Positions 1 to 15,203 are shown, numbered from the stretch's first letter. The stretch: 40,345 nucleotides of DNA from Nocardia abscessus NBRC 100374 (GCF_000308455.1 NZ_BAFP01000056.1:1-40345); one strand, 5' to 3'. Translations and numbers: made by a program. The notes: a model not told the origin generated them from the sequence alone.

Positions 1-1
1 G

Positions 2-127
2 TGCCGCCGTCTGAAAGAGCTGGCGTGGGTCGAGGGCGTCGGTAGCGGCCGTGCCGTTCGGGTCACCGCGCGGGGCGAAGCCGGGCTGGCCGAAGCGCTG
101 GGCATCGACCCGGCGGTGCTGCGCTGA
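2..127 (+). CDS. C-terminal fragment of an ArsR-like winged-helix regulator (5' end outside window)
   Basis: The frame is open from the window edge to the TGA at 125-127 and encodes 41 residues. The end, with a LxxLAWVEGVGSGRAVRVTARG-like beta-wing followed by GLAEALGID, resembles the C-terminus of ArsR/winged-helix regulators whose usual ending is LGWxxR..RALRVTPAGRAGL. What I see is only the wing strand and the last helix. The DNA-recognition helix and any metal site lie off the window, so the ligand cannot be stated. It is followed by about 100 bp of non-coding sequence and then the argC operator, so it is probably not part of the arg operon. Confidence 0.5.
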   Translation, partial: CRRLKELAWVEGVGSGRAVRVTARGEAGLAEALGIDPAVLR

Positions 128-228
128 GCCGTGGCCGGGGCCGCTCGCGCCGACGTCCCGGTCGCGCGGTTTGGTCGCCGAGGCGGCGGGTATCAGGTGG
201 TCGTGACCGGGCGCGGCAACCCAGGCTG

Positions 229-2531
<2,303 letters not shown>

Positions 2532-2535
<4 letters not shown>

Positions 2536-3463
2536 CCAGTGAGGTGTTGCACAGGCTCTCCGCCCTGGACAAAGCGCATGTCCTGGCCGATGCCCTGCCG
2601 TGGCTGCAGAAGTTCCGGGACAAGGTCGTCGTCGTGAAGTACGGCGGCAACGCCATGGTCGACGAGCATTTGAAGCAGGCCTTCGCCGCCGATATGGCGT
2701 TCCTGCGCACGGTCGGCGTGCACCCGGTGGTGGTGCACGGCGGCGGCCCGCAGATCAGCGCGATGCTGAAAAAGCTCGGCCTGCAAGGCGAGTTCCGCGG
2801 CGGCTTCCGGGTGACCACTCCCGAGGTGATGGACGTGGTGCGGATGGTGCTGTTCGGTCAGGTCGGGCGCGAGCTGGTCGGCCTGATCAACTCGCACGGC
2901 CCGTTCGCGGTCGGCATCTCCGGTGAGGACGCCGGGCTGTTCACCGCGACCCGCCGCACCGTCGAGGTGGACGGCGAGCCCACCGATATCGGCCTGGTCG
3001 GCGACGTCACCGAGGTGAACCCGGACGCGGTGCTCGACCTGATCGGCGCGGGCCGCATCCCCGTGGTGTCGACCATCGCGCCGGACGCCGACGGCGTGGT
3101 GCACAACATCAACGCCGACACCGCCGCCGCGGCGCTCGCCGAGGGCATCGGCGCCGAGAAACTGGTGGTGCTCACCGACGTCGAGGGCCTCTACACGAAC
3201 TGGCCGGACCGGTCCTCGCTGACTTCCCGCATCGATACGGCGGCGCTGGCCGAGTTGCTCCCGCGCCTGGATGCGGGCATGGTGCCCAAGATGGAAGCCT
3301 GCCTGCGCGCCGTGTCGGCAGGGGTGCCGACCGCGCACGTCATCGACGGTCGGGTCCCGCACGCCGTGCTGCTGGAACTGTTCACCGGAGAAGGAATCGG
3401 AACGATGGTGACTCCCGCCCCGCTCATCCCGAGCGGGTCCGGCGCACCGGACGGAACGAAACA

Positions 3464-3467
<4 letters not shown>
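2532..3467 (+). CDS. argB: Acetylglutamate kinase
   Basis: ArgB phosphorylates N-acetylglutamate with ATP and is the usual arginine feedback target in organisms with the cyclic pathway. The 311-residue protein has the amino-acid-kinase glycine loops KYGGNAM and HGGGPQI near the N-terminus, the NINADTAA segment for ATP and substrate, and LTDVEGLY. An N-terminal helix (about residues 8-28) precedes the first strand, as in arginine-sensitive hexameric enzymes, so feedback inhibition is likely but inferred. The gene starts within the argJ stop codon, and its stop overlaps the argD ATG. Confidence 0.95.
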
Positions 3468-6110
<2,643 letters not shown>

Positions 6111-6133
6111 GCCGGGCGCACCGGAGGCGGCTT

Positions 6134-6154
6134 CCCGCCCGACGGCGGGTTTTT
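6134..6154 (+). terminator. Intrinsic terminator of the argCJBDFR operon
   Basis: A six-base-pair GC stem (CCCGCC at 6134-6139, GGCGGG at 6144-6149) with a CGAC loop is followed directly by five T residues. This is a classical factor-independent terminator 23 nt after argR. The rest of 6155-6354 shows no coding signal or repeat that I can support. Confidence 0.85.
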
Positions 6155-6354
6155 CTGCGCGGAAATCCGTCCGGCGACGCGCGCGGCTCGAACACGGCTG
6201 AGTCGGCGAGCGTTTCGCGGCGCTTCCTGGGGCCCGGGTCGCGGCGCTGGCCTCTTTTCGCCGGCGGGCATGCGTCGCGAGCGCGGAGGACGGTGTCTGT
6301 GCGAGGGTGTATGAGGAGCTGTTGTCCCAGCGCAGGGCGACGCCCACCCGATTA

Positions 6355-6385
6355 TGAATGGGCTTGCATCGTCGTGCATAATCAT
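6355..6385 (+). promoter_or_regulatory. ArgR operator (ARG box) and promoter of argG
   Basis: This is the second copy of the element at 229-259, differing at 3 of 31 positions. The -10-like CATAAT is at 6377-6382, so transcription should start near 6389 and give a leader of about 73 nt before argG. An ATG at 6354 in the argG frame would put the operator inside the gene, so I reject it as the start. Confidence 0.75.
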
Positions 6386-6461
6386 TTGCAGGACGTGCGG
6401 GCCGCTGTGGCGGGAAGCCGGTCCGTATCACGCACACGAAACATCGAGGAGCACACAGAAC

Positions 6462-7664
6462 ATGTCCGAGCGCGTCGTACTCGCCTACTCCGGTGGGCTG
6501 GACACCTCCGTCGCGATCAGCTGGATCGGCAAGGAGACCGGCGCCGAAGTGGTGGCCGTGGCCATCGACCTCGGCCAGGGCGGCGAGGACATGAACGTGG
6601 TGCGTCAGCGCGCCCTGGACTGCGGCGCGGTCGAGGCGATCGTGATCGACGCCCGCGACGAGTTCGCCGACCAGTACTGCCTGCCCACCATCCAGGCCAA
6701 CGCGCTGTACATGGGCCAGTACCCGCTGGTGTCGGCGATCAGCCGTCCGCTCATCGTCAAGCATCTGGTCGAGGCGGCCAAGTTCCACGGCGCGACCACG
6801 GTCGCGCACGGCTGCACCGGCAAGGGCAACGACCAGGTCCGCTTCGAGGTCGGCATCGGCGCGCTCGCACCGGACCTCAACGTGATCGCCCCGGTCCGGG
6901 ACTACGCGTGGACCCGGGAGAAGGCCATCGCCTTCGCCGAGGAGAACTCGCTGCCGATCAACGTGACCAAGAAGTCGCCGTTCTCCATCGACCAGAACGT
7001 CTGGGGCCGCGCGGTGGAGACCGGGTTCCTCGAGGATCTGTGGAACGCCCCGACCAAGGACGTCTACGACTACACCTCCGACCCGACCGTCAACTTCGAA
7101 GCCCCGGACGAACTCATCGTCACCTTCGACAAGGGTGTGCCGGTGGCCATCGACGGCCGCCCGGTCAGCGTGCTGGAGGCGATCGTCGAGCTGAACCACC
7201 GCGCGGGCCGCCAGGGCATCGGCCGGCTGGACATGGTCGAGGACCGCCTGGTCGGCATCAAGAGCCGGGAGATCTACGAGGCTCCGGGCGCCATCGCGCT
7301 GATCACCGCGCACCAGGCGCTGGAGCACGTCACCATCGAGCGCGAACTGGGCCGCTACAAGCGGCAGGTCGAGCAGCGCTGGGGCGAGCTGGCCTACGAC
7401 GGCCTGTGGTTCTCCCCGCTCAAGCGGGCACTGGACGCCTTCATCGGCGACACCCAGCAGCACGTCTCCGGTGACATCCGGATGGTCCTGCACGGCGGCT
7501 CGGCCGTGGTCAACGGCCGCCGCTCGGAGCAGTCGCTCTACGACTTCAACCTGGCCACCTACGACGAGGGCGACACCTTCGACCAGTCGCTGGCCAAGGG
7601 CTTCGTGCAGATCCACGGCCTGTCCTCCAAGGTCGCCGCCCGCCGCGACCTGAACCAGAAGTAA
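6462..7664 (+). CDS. argG: Argininosuccinate synthase
   Basis: ArgG condenses citrulline and aspartate with ATP to give argininosuccinate. The 400-residue protein begins [18 protein letters not shown], which contains the PP-loop for ATP. It also has [13 protein letters not shown] for citrulline and aspartate, and the conserved [19 protein letters not shown] stretch in the middle. ATG 6462 is preceded by GAGGA at 6446-6450. It has its own ArgR-controlled promoter and is followed by a long hairpin. It is separated from argH by about 390 bp, so the two are probably not a simple operon. Confidence 0.96.
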   Translation: MSERVVLAYSGGLDTSVAISWIGKETGAEVVAVAIDLGQGGEDMNVVRQRALDCGAVEAIVIDARDEFADQYCLPTIQANALYMGQYPLVSAISRPLIVKHLVEAAKFHGATTVAHGCTGKGNDQVRFEVGIGALAPDLNVIAPVRDYAWTREKAIAFAEENSLPINVTKKSPFSIDQNVWGRAVETGFLEDLWNAPTKDVYDYTSDPTVNFEAPDELIVTFDKGVPVAIDGRPVSVLEAIVELNHRAGRQGIGRLDMVEDRLVGIKSREIYEAPGAIALITAHQALEHVTIERELGRYKRQVEQRWGELAYDGLWFSPLKRALDAFIGDTQQHVSGDIRMVLHGGSAVVNGRRSEQSLYDFNLATYDEGDTFDQSLAKGFVQIHGLSSKVAARRDLNQK

Positions 7665-7672
7665 CCGCCGCG

Positions 7673-7702
7673 CGTGCCGGTGCCCGACCCGGCACCGGCA
7701 CG
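7673..7702 (+). terminator. Long hairpin after argG, probable terminator without a U-tract
   Basis: CGTGCCGGTGCC (7673-7684) and its exact reverse complement (7691-7702) form a 12-bp stem with a 6-nt loop, starting 8 nt after the argG stop. No T-run follows. Such stems are common 3' ends in actinobacteria, and the hairpin could also stabilise the transcript. Confidence 0.6.
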
Positions 7703-9472
<1,770 letters not shown>

Positions 9473-9526
9473 ATCCGCTCCGGCTCGCCGGATGCCGTCG
9501 GCCGCGAACAGCTGTGGCGAATCGGT

Positions 9527-10792
9527 CTATCCGGCGATGGTGATGTCGGCGCCGCTGAACAGCAGATCGCGGCGACGGCGGGCGGTGCCGCCGGAATCCG
9601 GCACGATCTCGGCTTCCGGCGCGAGTTCGTGCAGCTGCCGGAGAAACACCTCGACGGCCAGTGTCGCCATGCTCTTGCCGGGACAGACATGTCGCCCGAA
9701 CCCGAAGGTCAACGGCAGCTTCCCGGTCCCGTGCAGTGCCAAGCAGTCCGGGAAGACCTCCGGATCCCGATTGGCCGCGGCGAACAGCACCAGCACCGGT
9801 CCGGCGGGCAGCCGCGTGCCGCTGGACAGCACGACCGGCTTCCTGGCCTGACGCTTCCACGCGACCAGGCCGGGATCGAGCTGCAGGGTCTTCGCCGCGA
9901 CCCGTGTGCCGCCCTCCGTTTCGGTGAGCAGGTCCCACCAGGCCCGGTCCGGATCGCCGAGCAATCGCTGGACGCCCTGCTGGATGCTGCCGCTCACCGT
10001 GTGCACTCCGGCGGCGAGCGAATTAGCCATGGCCGACACCGCGATCCGATGGGAGAGCCCGGCGTCGCGGAGCCTGCGCGCGAATCCGGGCGCCTCACTG
10101 CCCCGGCCCTCCCGCACCGCTTTGCCGCTCACGGTGAACAACCAGCCGAGCGCGCTCACCGCGTCGGCCAGTTCCCGTCCGCGCAGCACCCGGCCGAGCA
10201 GTCCCGATTGCGCTCCGCTCCAGGCGGCCACGTGCGGCCAGTCCGCCGCGGGCAGGCCGACCGCCGCACCGACGGTCCTTGCGGCGTAGCCGATCGATAG
10301 CGCGGTCACGTCCAACGGCGAGCCGGGCCGGAATCCCGCGTCTCGCACTGCCTCGTGGAAGTGCTCGACCATCACCGCGACCCGGGCGGGCCGATCGGCC
10401 GGGGAGATGGTGAAATGCCCCGACGGTCCGGCCATTGTGTTCCACACGCGCTTGTGCAACCGGTCGTCGGCGAGGTTGGCGGTCGCTTTCGCGGGTGGCG
10501 GAACCAGGTGCCGGAGGAAATGCGGGACGGCTCGCGGTGTCGCCGCGATACGCGCGTAGCCGACCAGCGGGTCCAGCGAATTCGCAGTGGAGATGCCCGG
10601 CGTCGTGGCCTCCAGCACCTCGCGCACGTCGGCGTATTTCCAGATCATGCGCAGCCCGGACCGGTGCGCGTAACTCGGCTCCGGCCAGTCGTGCAAACGC
10701 CGATACCGTTCGTCGCGCTCGGCATACGGCAACTCGTTGCAGGTCACTTCATCGAAGGGAAAACCGGTTACCGCAACGGCCGAGCTATGCAT
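9527..10792 (-). CDS. Cytochrome P450-like protein lacking the ExxR motif
   Basis: The 421-residue protein ends with a good P450 heme loop, FGFGRHVCPG, with the thiolate ligand C370, and has the preceding PxG..V and NRDPEVFPD segments. Two hallmarks are missing. Where the K-helix ExxR is expected the protein reads KTLQ (K301-Q304) in a context that otherwise aligns (xTLxLDP). The I-helix oxygen-activation motif AGxDT is AGVHT with H264. The frame is intact with no stop or frameshift, so this is a divergent rather than a broken gene. CYP157 members of Streptomyces are known P450s without ExxR. ATG 10792 (MHSSAVAV) fits the family N-terminus better than an upstream extension to 10888. Substrate and redox partner are unknown; no ferredoxin gene is adjacent. 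It diverges from the SMR gene. Confidence 0.8.
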   Translation of the reverse strand: MHSSAVAVTGFPFDEVTCNELPYAERDERYRRLHDWPEPSYAHRSGLRMIWKYADVREVLEATTPGISTANSLDPLVGYARIAATPRAVPHFLRHLVPPPAKATANLADDRLHKRVWNTMAGPSGHFTISPADRPARVAVMVEHFHEAVRDAGFRPGSPLDVTALSIGYAARTVGAAVGLPAADWPHVAAWSGAQSGLLGRVLRGRELADAVSALGWLFTVSGKAVREGRGSEAPGFARRLRDAGLSHRIAVSAMANSLAAGVHTVSGSIQQGVQRLLGDPDRAWWDLLTETEGGTRVAAKTLQLDPGLVAWKRQARKPVVLSSGTRLPAGPVLVLFAAANRDPEVFPDCLALHGTGKLPLTFGFGRHVCPGKSMATLAVEVFLRQLHELAPEAEIVPDSGGTARRRRDLLFSGADITIAG

Positions 10793-10823
10793 CGGCCGAT
10801 CGTATCGATGCGGTGATCGCGGC

Positions 10824-10845
10824 CACGGGAACGCGGTTCCCCGTG
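10824..10845. promoter_or_regulatory. Inverted repeat in the P450/SMR divergent region
   Basis: CACGGGAAC and GTTCCCCGTG pair with one bulge across a 3-nt centre. The dyad sits in the 122 bp between the two divergent start codons, where an operator would be expected. It could equally be chance in GC-rich DNA. Confidence 0.3.
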
Positions 10846-10902
10846 CTGGGGAGCGGCTGCGCCCACGGACAGCTGCGGCTGTGCGCACGCCGCGGCTCTG
10901 GC

Positions 10903-10908
10903 TACGCT
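10903..10908 (+). promoter_or_regulatory. -10 box of a probable leaderless SMR transcript
   Basis: TACGCT ends 7 nt before the ATG at 10915 and no Shine-Dalgarno sequence precedes the start. The spacing fits transcription beginning at or next to the A of the start codon. The -35 region is weak. Confidence 0.45.
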
Positions 10909-10914
10909 GCGGAA

Positions 10915-11238
10915 ATGACCTTGCTCCTGCTCGCTTTGGCCATCGCCTCCGAGGTGACCGCGACCGTTTCGCTCAAACTCTCCGAGGGTTTCACCAAGCT
11001 GGTCCCCTCGATCGTGGTGGTCGTCGGTTACTGCGCGGCGTTCTTCTTCCTGGCCCAGGCGTTGAAACGGGGCATGCCGATCGGGGTCGCCTACGGCATC
11101 TGGTCGGCGGTCGGCGTCGCGGCGATCGCGCTGATCGGCGTGCTGTTCCTGGACGAGCGGTTGACGTTTGTGCAGGTCGGTGGCATAGCGCTGGTGATCC
11201 TCGGCGTGCTGGCCTTGGAAGTCGGTGGCGCGCACTGA
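10915..11238 (+). CDS. Small multidrug resistance (SMR/EmrE-type) transporter
   Basis: The 107-residue, very hydrophobic protein has four predicted transmembrane helices and starts MTLLLLALAIASEVTAT. The glutamate E13 in the first helix is the proton- and drug-binding residue of the SMR family (E13 in Mycobacterium Mmr, E14 in EmrE). The GMPIGVAYGIWSAVG loop and helix 3 are typical of drug exporters of this family. It would work as a dual-topology dimer exporting cationic compounds by proton exchange. Substrate is not predictable. It is a single gene, divergent from the P450 and convergent with ilvA. Confidence 0.9.
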   Translation: MTLLLLALAIASEVTATVSLKLSEGFTKLVPSIVVVVGYCAAFFFLAQALKRGMPIGVAYGIWSAVGVAAIALIGVLFLDERLTFVQVGGIALVILGVLALEVGGAH

Positions 11239-11264
11239 CTTCGCCGCAGCGGACTCGGCGCGTG

Positions 11265-11282
11265 CCGGCCGACGGCGGCCGG
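11265..11282. terminator. Bidirectional hairpin between SMR and ilvA
   Basis: A 7-bp stem (CCGGCCG at 11265-11271, CGGCCGG at 11276-11282) with an ACGG loop sits in the 45 bp between the two convergent stop codons. There is no T-run on the plus side. Confidence 0.5.
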
Positions 11283-11283
11283 G

Positions 11284-12528
11284 TCAATCCGATACGCGGA
11301 CCGCGTATCCGGCGTTCGCGAGTGCGGTGAGCACGTCGTCACGGTGGCCGGATCCGCGCGTTTCCAGGGTGAGCGCCACTTCGACCTCGTCCACCGCCAG
11401 CCAGGTCCCGGTGCGCGAATGCGCCACGTCCACGACACTGGCGCCCGTCTTACCGATCACCGCGAGCAGTGCGCCCAGCGCGCCCGGACGATCGGAGATC
11501 GTCACGCGCACGGCGAGATAGCGTCCCGCCGCGCTCAGACCGTGCCCGATCACCCGGGTCAGCAGCAACGGGTCGATGTTGCCGCCGGACAGGATCGCGC
11601 AGACCGGCCCGCGCAGGTCGAGTTCCTCCGGCGCGTGACTCATCAGGGCGGCGACCGCCGCGGCGCCCGCGGGCTCGACGATCAGCTTCGCGCGTTCCAG
11701 GCACAGCAGCAACGCCTGCGACAGCGCCTCTTCGTCCACCGTCACGATGCGCGAAACGTGCTGGGCCACTTCGCTGAACGGCACCATGCCCGGTTGCCCG
11801 ACCGCGATGCCGTCGGCCATCGTCGACATCCGCTCGACGCGGACCGGACGGCCCGCCGCCAGCGAATCCGGCCACGCGGCCGCTTCCGCCGCCTGGACTC
11901 CGATGACGCGCACGTTCGGCGTCAAATGCCGCAGCGCGACCGCGACTCCGGCCAAGAGCCCACCGCCGCCCGTGGGGACGAGCACCGTGCCGACCTCGGG
12001 CAGTTGCTCCCCGATCTCCACGCCGACGGTGGCCTGACCGGCCACGATGTCGGGATGGTCGAACGGGTGGATCAGCGTCGCACCGGTCCGGTCGGCGAAA
12101 TCCAGTGCGGCATCCAGTGATTCGTCGATCGTCTCGCCGACCTGGCGCACCTGCGCGCCGTACGCCTTGGTCGCCATCAGTTTCGGCAGTGACGCCCCGA
12201 CCGGCATGAACACCGTGGACGCGATGCCGAGCGACGACGCCGACCACGCGACGCCCTGCGCATGGTTCCCGGCGCTCGCGGCCACGACGCCGCGCTCCCG
12301 TGCCTCCCGCGGCAGATTCGCGATCCGGTTGTAGGCGCCGCGTGGCTTGAACGATCCGGTGCGCTGCAAGTTCTCACACTTCAGCCACACGTCGGCGCCC
12401 ACGCGCTCGGACAGCACCCGCGACGCCACCAGCGGGGTACGCCGGATCACCGGGGCCAGCAGTCGCGCGGCCGCCTCGATCCGGGACATGTCGACCGACT
12501 CCATACCGCCATGCTGCCACTCGGTCAC
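11284..12528 (-). CDS. ilvA: Threonine ammonia-lyase (threonine dehydratase) with C-terminal ACT domain
   Basis: This PLP enzyme converts threonine to 2-oxobutyrate, the entry to isoleucine synthesis. The 414-residue reading has the Schiff-base lysine K61 in TGSFKPRGA, the SAGNHAQGVA substrate loop, the PLP-phosphate loop GGGG (187-190), and a C-terminal ACT-like domain (about 335-414). The ACT domain suggests allosteric control, but a single domain of this size fits the shorter IlvA/TdcB-like class as well as the biosynthetic one. The GTG at 12528 lies 6 nt after the stop of the beta-lactamase-like gene. An ATG at 12504, or one 15 nt further in, could be the real start. The catabolic versus biosynthetic role is not certain. 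Confidence 0.85.
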   Translation of the reverse strand: MTEWQHGGMESVDMSRIEAAARLLAPVIRRTPLVASRVLSERVGADVWLKCENLQRTGSFKPRGAYNRIANLPREARERGVVAASAGNHAQGVAWSASSLGIASTVFMPVGASLPKLMATKAYGAQVRQVGETIDESLDAALDFADRTGATLIHPFDHPDIVAGQATVGVEIGEQLPEVGTVLVPTGGGGLLAGVAVALRHLTPNVRVIGVQAAEAAAWPDSLAAGRPVRVERMSTMADGIAVGQPGMVPFSEVAQHVSRIVTVDEEALSQALLLCLERAKLIVEPAGAAAVAALMSHAPEELDLRGPVCAILSGGNIDPLLLTRVIGHGLSAAGRYLAVRVTISDRPGALGALLAVIGKTGASVVDVAHSRTGTWLAVDEVEVALTLETRGSGHRDDVLTALANAGYAVRVSD

Positions 12529-12534
12529 GCCGGG

Positions 12535-13704
12535 TCAGGCGGCTCGGGCGAGGTTGTGGGCCAGCGCGCCCAACCGGGCCAGGCGGGCGTCACCGAGCGG
12601 GGTGATCCTGCTGCCGAGGCGATTGGTGACGAAGCCGAGCGACATACCGGTCGCCGGATCGGCGAAACCGCCGGAGCCGCCGAGACCGAAATGACCGAAA
12701 GCCGAGATCGGTTCGGCCTTGGAGGGTTTCATCGGCACGCCGTGGTAACCGAGGGCCCAGGGGATGCGGAAGGCCAGCACGTAGTCGGGGGTGAACACTT
12801 GCCGCCTGGTCATCTGCTCGATGGTGTCCGGGCGCAGCAACTGGTATCCGTCCAGCTGTCCGCCGTCCGCGAGCGCGCCGTACACGCGGGCCAGCGCACG
12901 GGCGGAGAAGACGCCGTTGAGGCCCGGCATCACCGAATCGTGCAGGCGCGGGTCGGCCACCAGTTCGGCGAAACCCACCGGGGTGGTGTCGGCGGCGGCC
13001 GCGAATCGGGTCCGGGCGAGCAGTTGGGAGCCACGCTCCCAGCTCATGCCCGCGACCGTCAGGCGCGGGAAATTCGTGGCGACGCGCCCGCGTTCGGAGG
13101 CGGGCACCCGGAACCAGAGCTCTTCGGCCGCCAGCGGTTGCGCGATCTCGGTGCGCAGCACATCGGTGAATTCCGCTCCGGTCACCCGGCGCACCAGCTC
13201 CGCGGCCAGGTGCCCGTAGGTGATGCCGTGGTAGCCGCTGGTCACCTTGTGCCGCGGATCGGGAGCGGCGGCCGCGAGCGCCGCGGTGACCGCGTCGTCG
13301 TCGAAGAATCGCTCGATCGGTCCCGGCAGCAGGCCACGCAATCGGTGCAGCCCGGCCCGGTGCGTCAGCATTTCCCGCACGCTGATGCGATCCTTGCCCG
13401 CGGCCGCGAACTCGGGCCAGTACGTCGCGAGCGGCTCGTCGTAATCGATCAGCCCGCGCTCGGCCAACCGGTGCACCACCGTGCTGGCGATACCCTTGCC
13501 CGTCGAATACGCCATCGCGACGGTGTCGTGCGCCCATGGGACGTCGGGATGCGCATATCCGGCCCAGACGTCGACTACCGGCTCGCCGCGCAGATAGATC
13601 GCCAGCGCACCGCCGCCGTCGGACGGCCGCCGGAACAGCCGGTCGAACTCGGCGACCAATCGTGCGAACCGCCGATCGACGAACTGTCCTGCCGAAACTG
13701 TCAT
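12535..13704 (-). CDS. Serine hydrolase, beta-lactamase class C / esterase (EstB-like) family
   Basis: The 389-residue protein has the active-site STGK motif (S67-K70) and YGH (Y163-H165) in place of the usual YxN. Near the C-terminus a GHFGLGGSGGF segment stands where the KTG triad would be. This pattern is common in cytosolic esterases and peptidases of the family rather than in antibiotic-degrading enzymes, and there is no signal peptide. ATG 13704 is chosen because AGAGG precedes it; the open frame further upstream runs into repeats. It is probably co-transcribed with ilvA, 6 nt downstream. The natural substrate is unknown. Confidence 0.85.
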   Translation of the reverse strand: MTVSAGQFVDRRFARLVAEFDRLFRRPSDGGGALAIYLRGEPVVDVWAGYAHPDVPWAHDTVAMAYSTGKGIASTVVHRLAERGLIDYDEPLATYWPEFAAAGKDRISVREMLTHRAGLHRLRGLLPGPIERFFDDDAVTAALAAAAPDPRHKVTSGYHGITYGHLAAELVRRVTGAEFTDVLRTEIAQPLAAEELWFRVPASERGRVATNFPRLTVAGMSWERGSQLLARTRFAAAADTTPVGFAELVADPRLHDSVMPGLNGVFSARALARVYGALADGGQLDGYQLLRPDTIEQMTRRQVFTPDYVLAFRIPWALGYHGVPMKPSKAEPISAFGHFGLGGSGGFADPATGMSLGFVTNRLGSRITPLGDARLARLGALAHNLARAA

Positions 13705-13746
13705 CGAAACCTCTGTATCCAATTTGCCGCGACTTCGTCGCGGCGT

Positions 13747-13835
13747 GTTCGCGGCCCGGCTCGCGTCCGAGCGACCACCGCTTGCTCCTTCGTCGCCTAC
13801 GCGGCGGCCACTCGGACGCGAGCCGGGCCGCGAAC
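13747..13835. repeat. Perfect 25-bp inverted repeat with 39-nt loop
   Basis: The arms at 13747-13771 (starting GTTCGCGGCCCGGC) and 13811-13835 (ending GCCGGGCCGCGAAC) are exact reverse complements. No transposase or target-site duplication is visible. The element could be a REP- or MITE-like palindrome or a strong cruciform. A diverged half copy lies at 14088. Confidence 0.8.
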
Positions 13836-13875
13836 AAACAATGCTAGGTCTCACTTCGCTCGAAACCGGCGGTCG
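13811..13875 (+). repeat. Diverged dispersed repeat, copy 1
   Basis: This includes the right arm of the 25-bp inverted repeat and about 40 nt beyond it. It aligns, with one small gap and roughly ten mismatches, to 14088-14150. Shared landmarks are GGCCGCGAACA, ACAATGC, CTTCGC and the closing GCGGTCG. Confidence 0.6.
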
Positions 13876-13899
13876 GGCCTGTGTGGTGGCGTCCGGCAG

Positions 13900-13961
13900 T
13901 AACTCGCCACCTGGGCTTGCGCGGTGGCCGTAACCTCGCTACCTGGGCTTGCGCGGTGCCG
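13900..13961 (+). repeat. 31-bp tandem direct repeat (two units)
   Basis: Units 13900-13930 and 13931-13961 share the core ACCTGGGCTTGCGCGGTG and start TAAC. The beginning of a third, decayed unit (TGACCTCG) follows. The units differ at only a few positions, so the duplication looks recent or maintained. Confidence 0.7.
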
Positions 13962-14087
13962 TGACCTCGGCGTGCGGTTTCGCGGGGTCGTGGGGTAGTG
14001 ACTTCATCGCCTGGGGACGCATCTCGTGCGGGATCCCGATCGGGTGCCGAGTGAGACTTCGTTGGGCTCAGCTGACAGCGGCCGCTG

Positions 14088-14150
14088 CTCGGACACGAGT
14101 CGGCCGCGAACAGACAATGCCACGTCTCGCTTCGCGCGAACCTGCGGTCG
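14088..14150 (+). repeat. Diverged dispersed repeat, copy 2
   Basis: This partial copy of 13811-13875 lacks a matching left arm, so it is a half-element. It contains GGCCGCGAACA followed by GACAATGC. Confidence 0.55.
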
Positions 14151-14440
14151 AACCGGTGCGCGCCGCGGCAGAACACCCCCGCCAGCGGATCTTCCGAGGC
14201 CGAGACGGGCCGAGTCTTCGGCGCTGAAACCTCAGCGTGCGCCTTACGTGTTGCGGCGGGACGTGATCTCGACACGTGAGTGCTCGGTGTCCAAGCGATG
14301 CCGCGAGCCGAGACATTCTGGACTCAGTCCAACGGGGGTGCCGGTCATGCTGTTCGACCACACTCACCACGCGACCGGTCGGTACTGTGAGACGTTTCCT
14401 GACCGTCACACGGAGGACCGGAAACGCAACACCCTTCGCC

Positions 14441-14446
14441 TAGCGT
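14441..14446 (+). promoter_or_regulatory. -10 box of the GntR gene (probable leaderless mRNA)
   Basis: TAGCGT ends 7 nt before ATG 14453. No ribosome-binding site lies between, so transcription probably starts at the start codon. The -35 region is not clear. Confidence 0.45.
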
Positions 14447-14452
14447 GTTGCC

Positions 14453-15175
14453 ATGCCCCCGAGACGACGTTCGGCGCTGCTCGCGAGGTTGGTTGTCGAC
14501 GCACCCGGCCGCCCGCGGATCATCCTCGGCGAACTGCGCCGGGTGATCCTCGACGGTGCGGTGCCGCCCCGCACCGTCATTCCGCTGCGCGAGGTGGCGG
14601 AACTGTTCGGTGTCAGCCATATTCCGGTGCGTGCGGCGCTCGAGACCCTGATCGGGGAGGGACTGGTCACGCACGAGCCGCATGCCGGATACGTGGTGGC
14701 TCAGCTGACCGCCGCCGAACTGCGCGAGATGTACATCGTCCGAGAGACGCTGGAGACGGCTTCGCTCGCGGCGGCCGCCATGAACCATTCCGCCGCCGAC
14801 CGCGCCGAGCTGCTGGAGGTGAACGCGAGCCTCGAGCAGGCGATTCGCGACGACGACCCGGTCGCCTACCATCGCAGGTCGCGCAGCTTCCATGTCGCGC
14901 TGACCCGGCCGTCGCGGCTGTTCCGGCTGCTGCACATGCTCGAATCGGCGTGGAACGTCACCGAGCCGGTGCAGTCGATGGTGCACATCGGCCGGGCCGA
15001 CCGGGTGCGGCTGCACACCGATCACGCGCTGATGCTCGATGCGTTCCTGGCCCGGGACGTCGAGCGTCTGCTGCTCGTCGCCGAACAGCACCATCGCAGG
15101 CTGGAGGCCGTGATCACGACGCTGCCCACCGACACCGGGCTGCTCGCGCCGGCAGATATATCTGCTGCGCAATAG
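14453..15175 (+). CDS. GntR-family transcriptional regulator, FadR (FCD) subfamily
   Basis: The 240-residue protein has an N-terminal winged helix (about 20-85) with the GntR pattern: ILGELRRVILDG, then VIPLREVAELFGVSHIPVRAALETLIGEGLV. An all-helical FCD ligand domain follows (about 90-225). Its metal and ligand histidines are suggested by FHVAL and by HTDHALMLDAFLARD. Such regulators respond to small organic acids or other metabolites. The ligand and target are unknown. No metabolic operon starts next to it, and the repeat region upstream is a possible place for autoregulation. Confidence 0.85.
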   Translation: MPPRRRSALLARLVVDAPGRPRIILGELRRVILDGAVPPRTVIPLREVAELFGVSHIPVRAALETLIGEGLVTHEPHAGYVVAQLTAAELREMYIVRETLETASLAAAAMNHSAADRAELLEVNASLEQAIRDDDPVAYHRRSRSFHVALTRPSRLFRLLHMLESAWNVTEPVQSMVHIGRADRVRLHTDHALMLDAFLARDVERLLLVAEQHHRRLEAVITTLPTDTGLLAPADISAAQ

Positions 15176-15203
15176 CCGGGGAGAGTTCGCCACACCGCCG
15201 CTC

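Larger units (their letters stand above)
13705..14452. other. Repeat-rich gene-free region (748 bp)
   Basis: No frame here has a ribosome-binding site or recognisable product. The stretch contains a short hairpin (GCCGCGAC/GTCGCGGC, 13726-13744), a perfect 25-bp inverted repeat, a 31-bp tandem repeat, and a diverged second copy of the right arm of the inverted repeat, each listed separately. It separates the minus-strand beta-lactamase/ilvA pair from the plus-strand GntR gene, so the repeats also flank two promoters. Confidence 0.6.

Noticed and set aside
12262..13902. A 546-codon plus-strand frame opposite ilvA and the beta-lactamase-like gene.
   Set aside because: It is an antisense shadow of two well-supported genes, with composition typical of such frames.
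13900..13961. A CRISPR array.
   Set aside because: Only two units stand directly head to tail without spacers, and no cas genes are present.
13747..14150. An insertion sequence or MITE with terminal repeats.
   Set aside because: No transposase, target-site duplication or second full copy is visible in the window. Only the repeat itself is reported.
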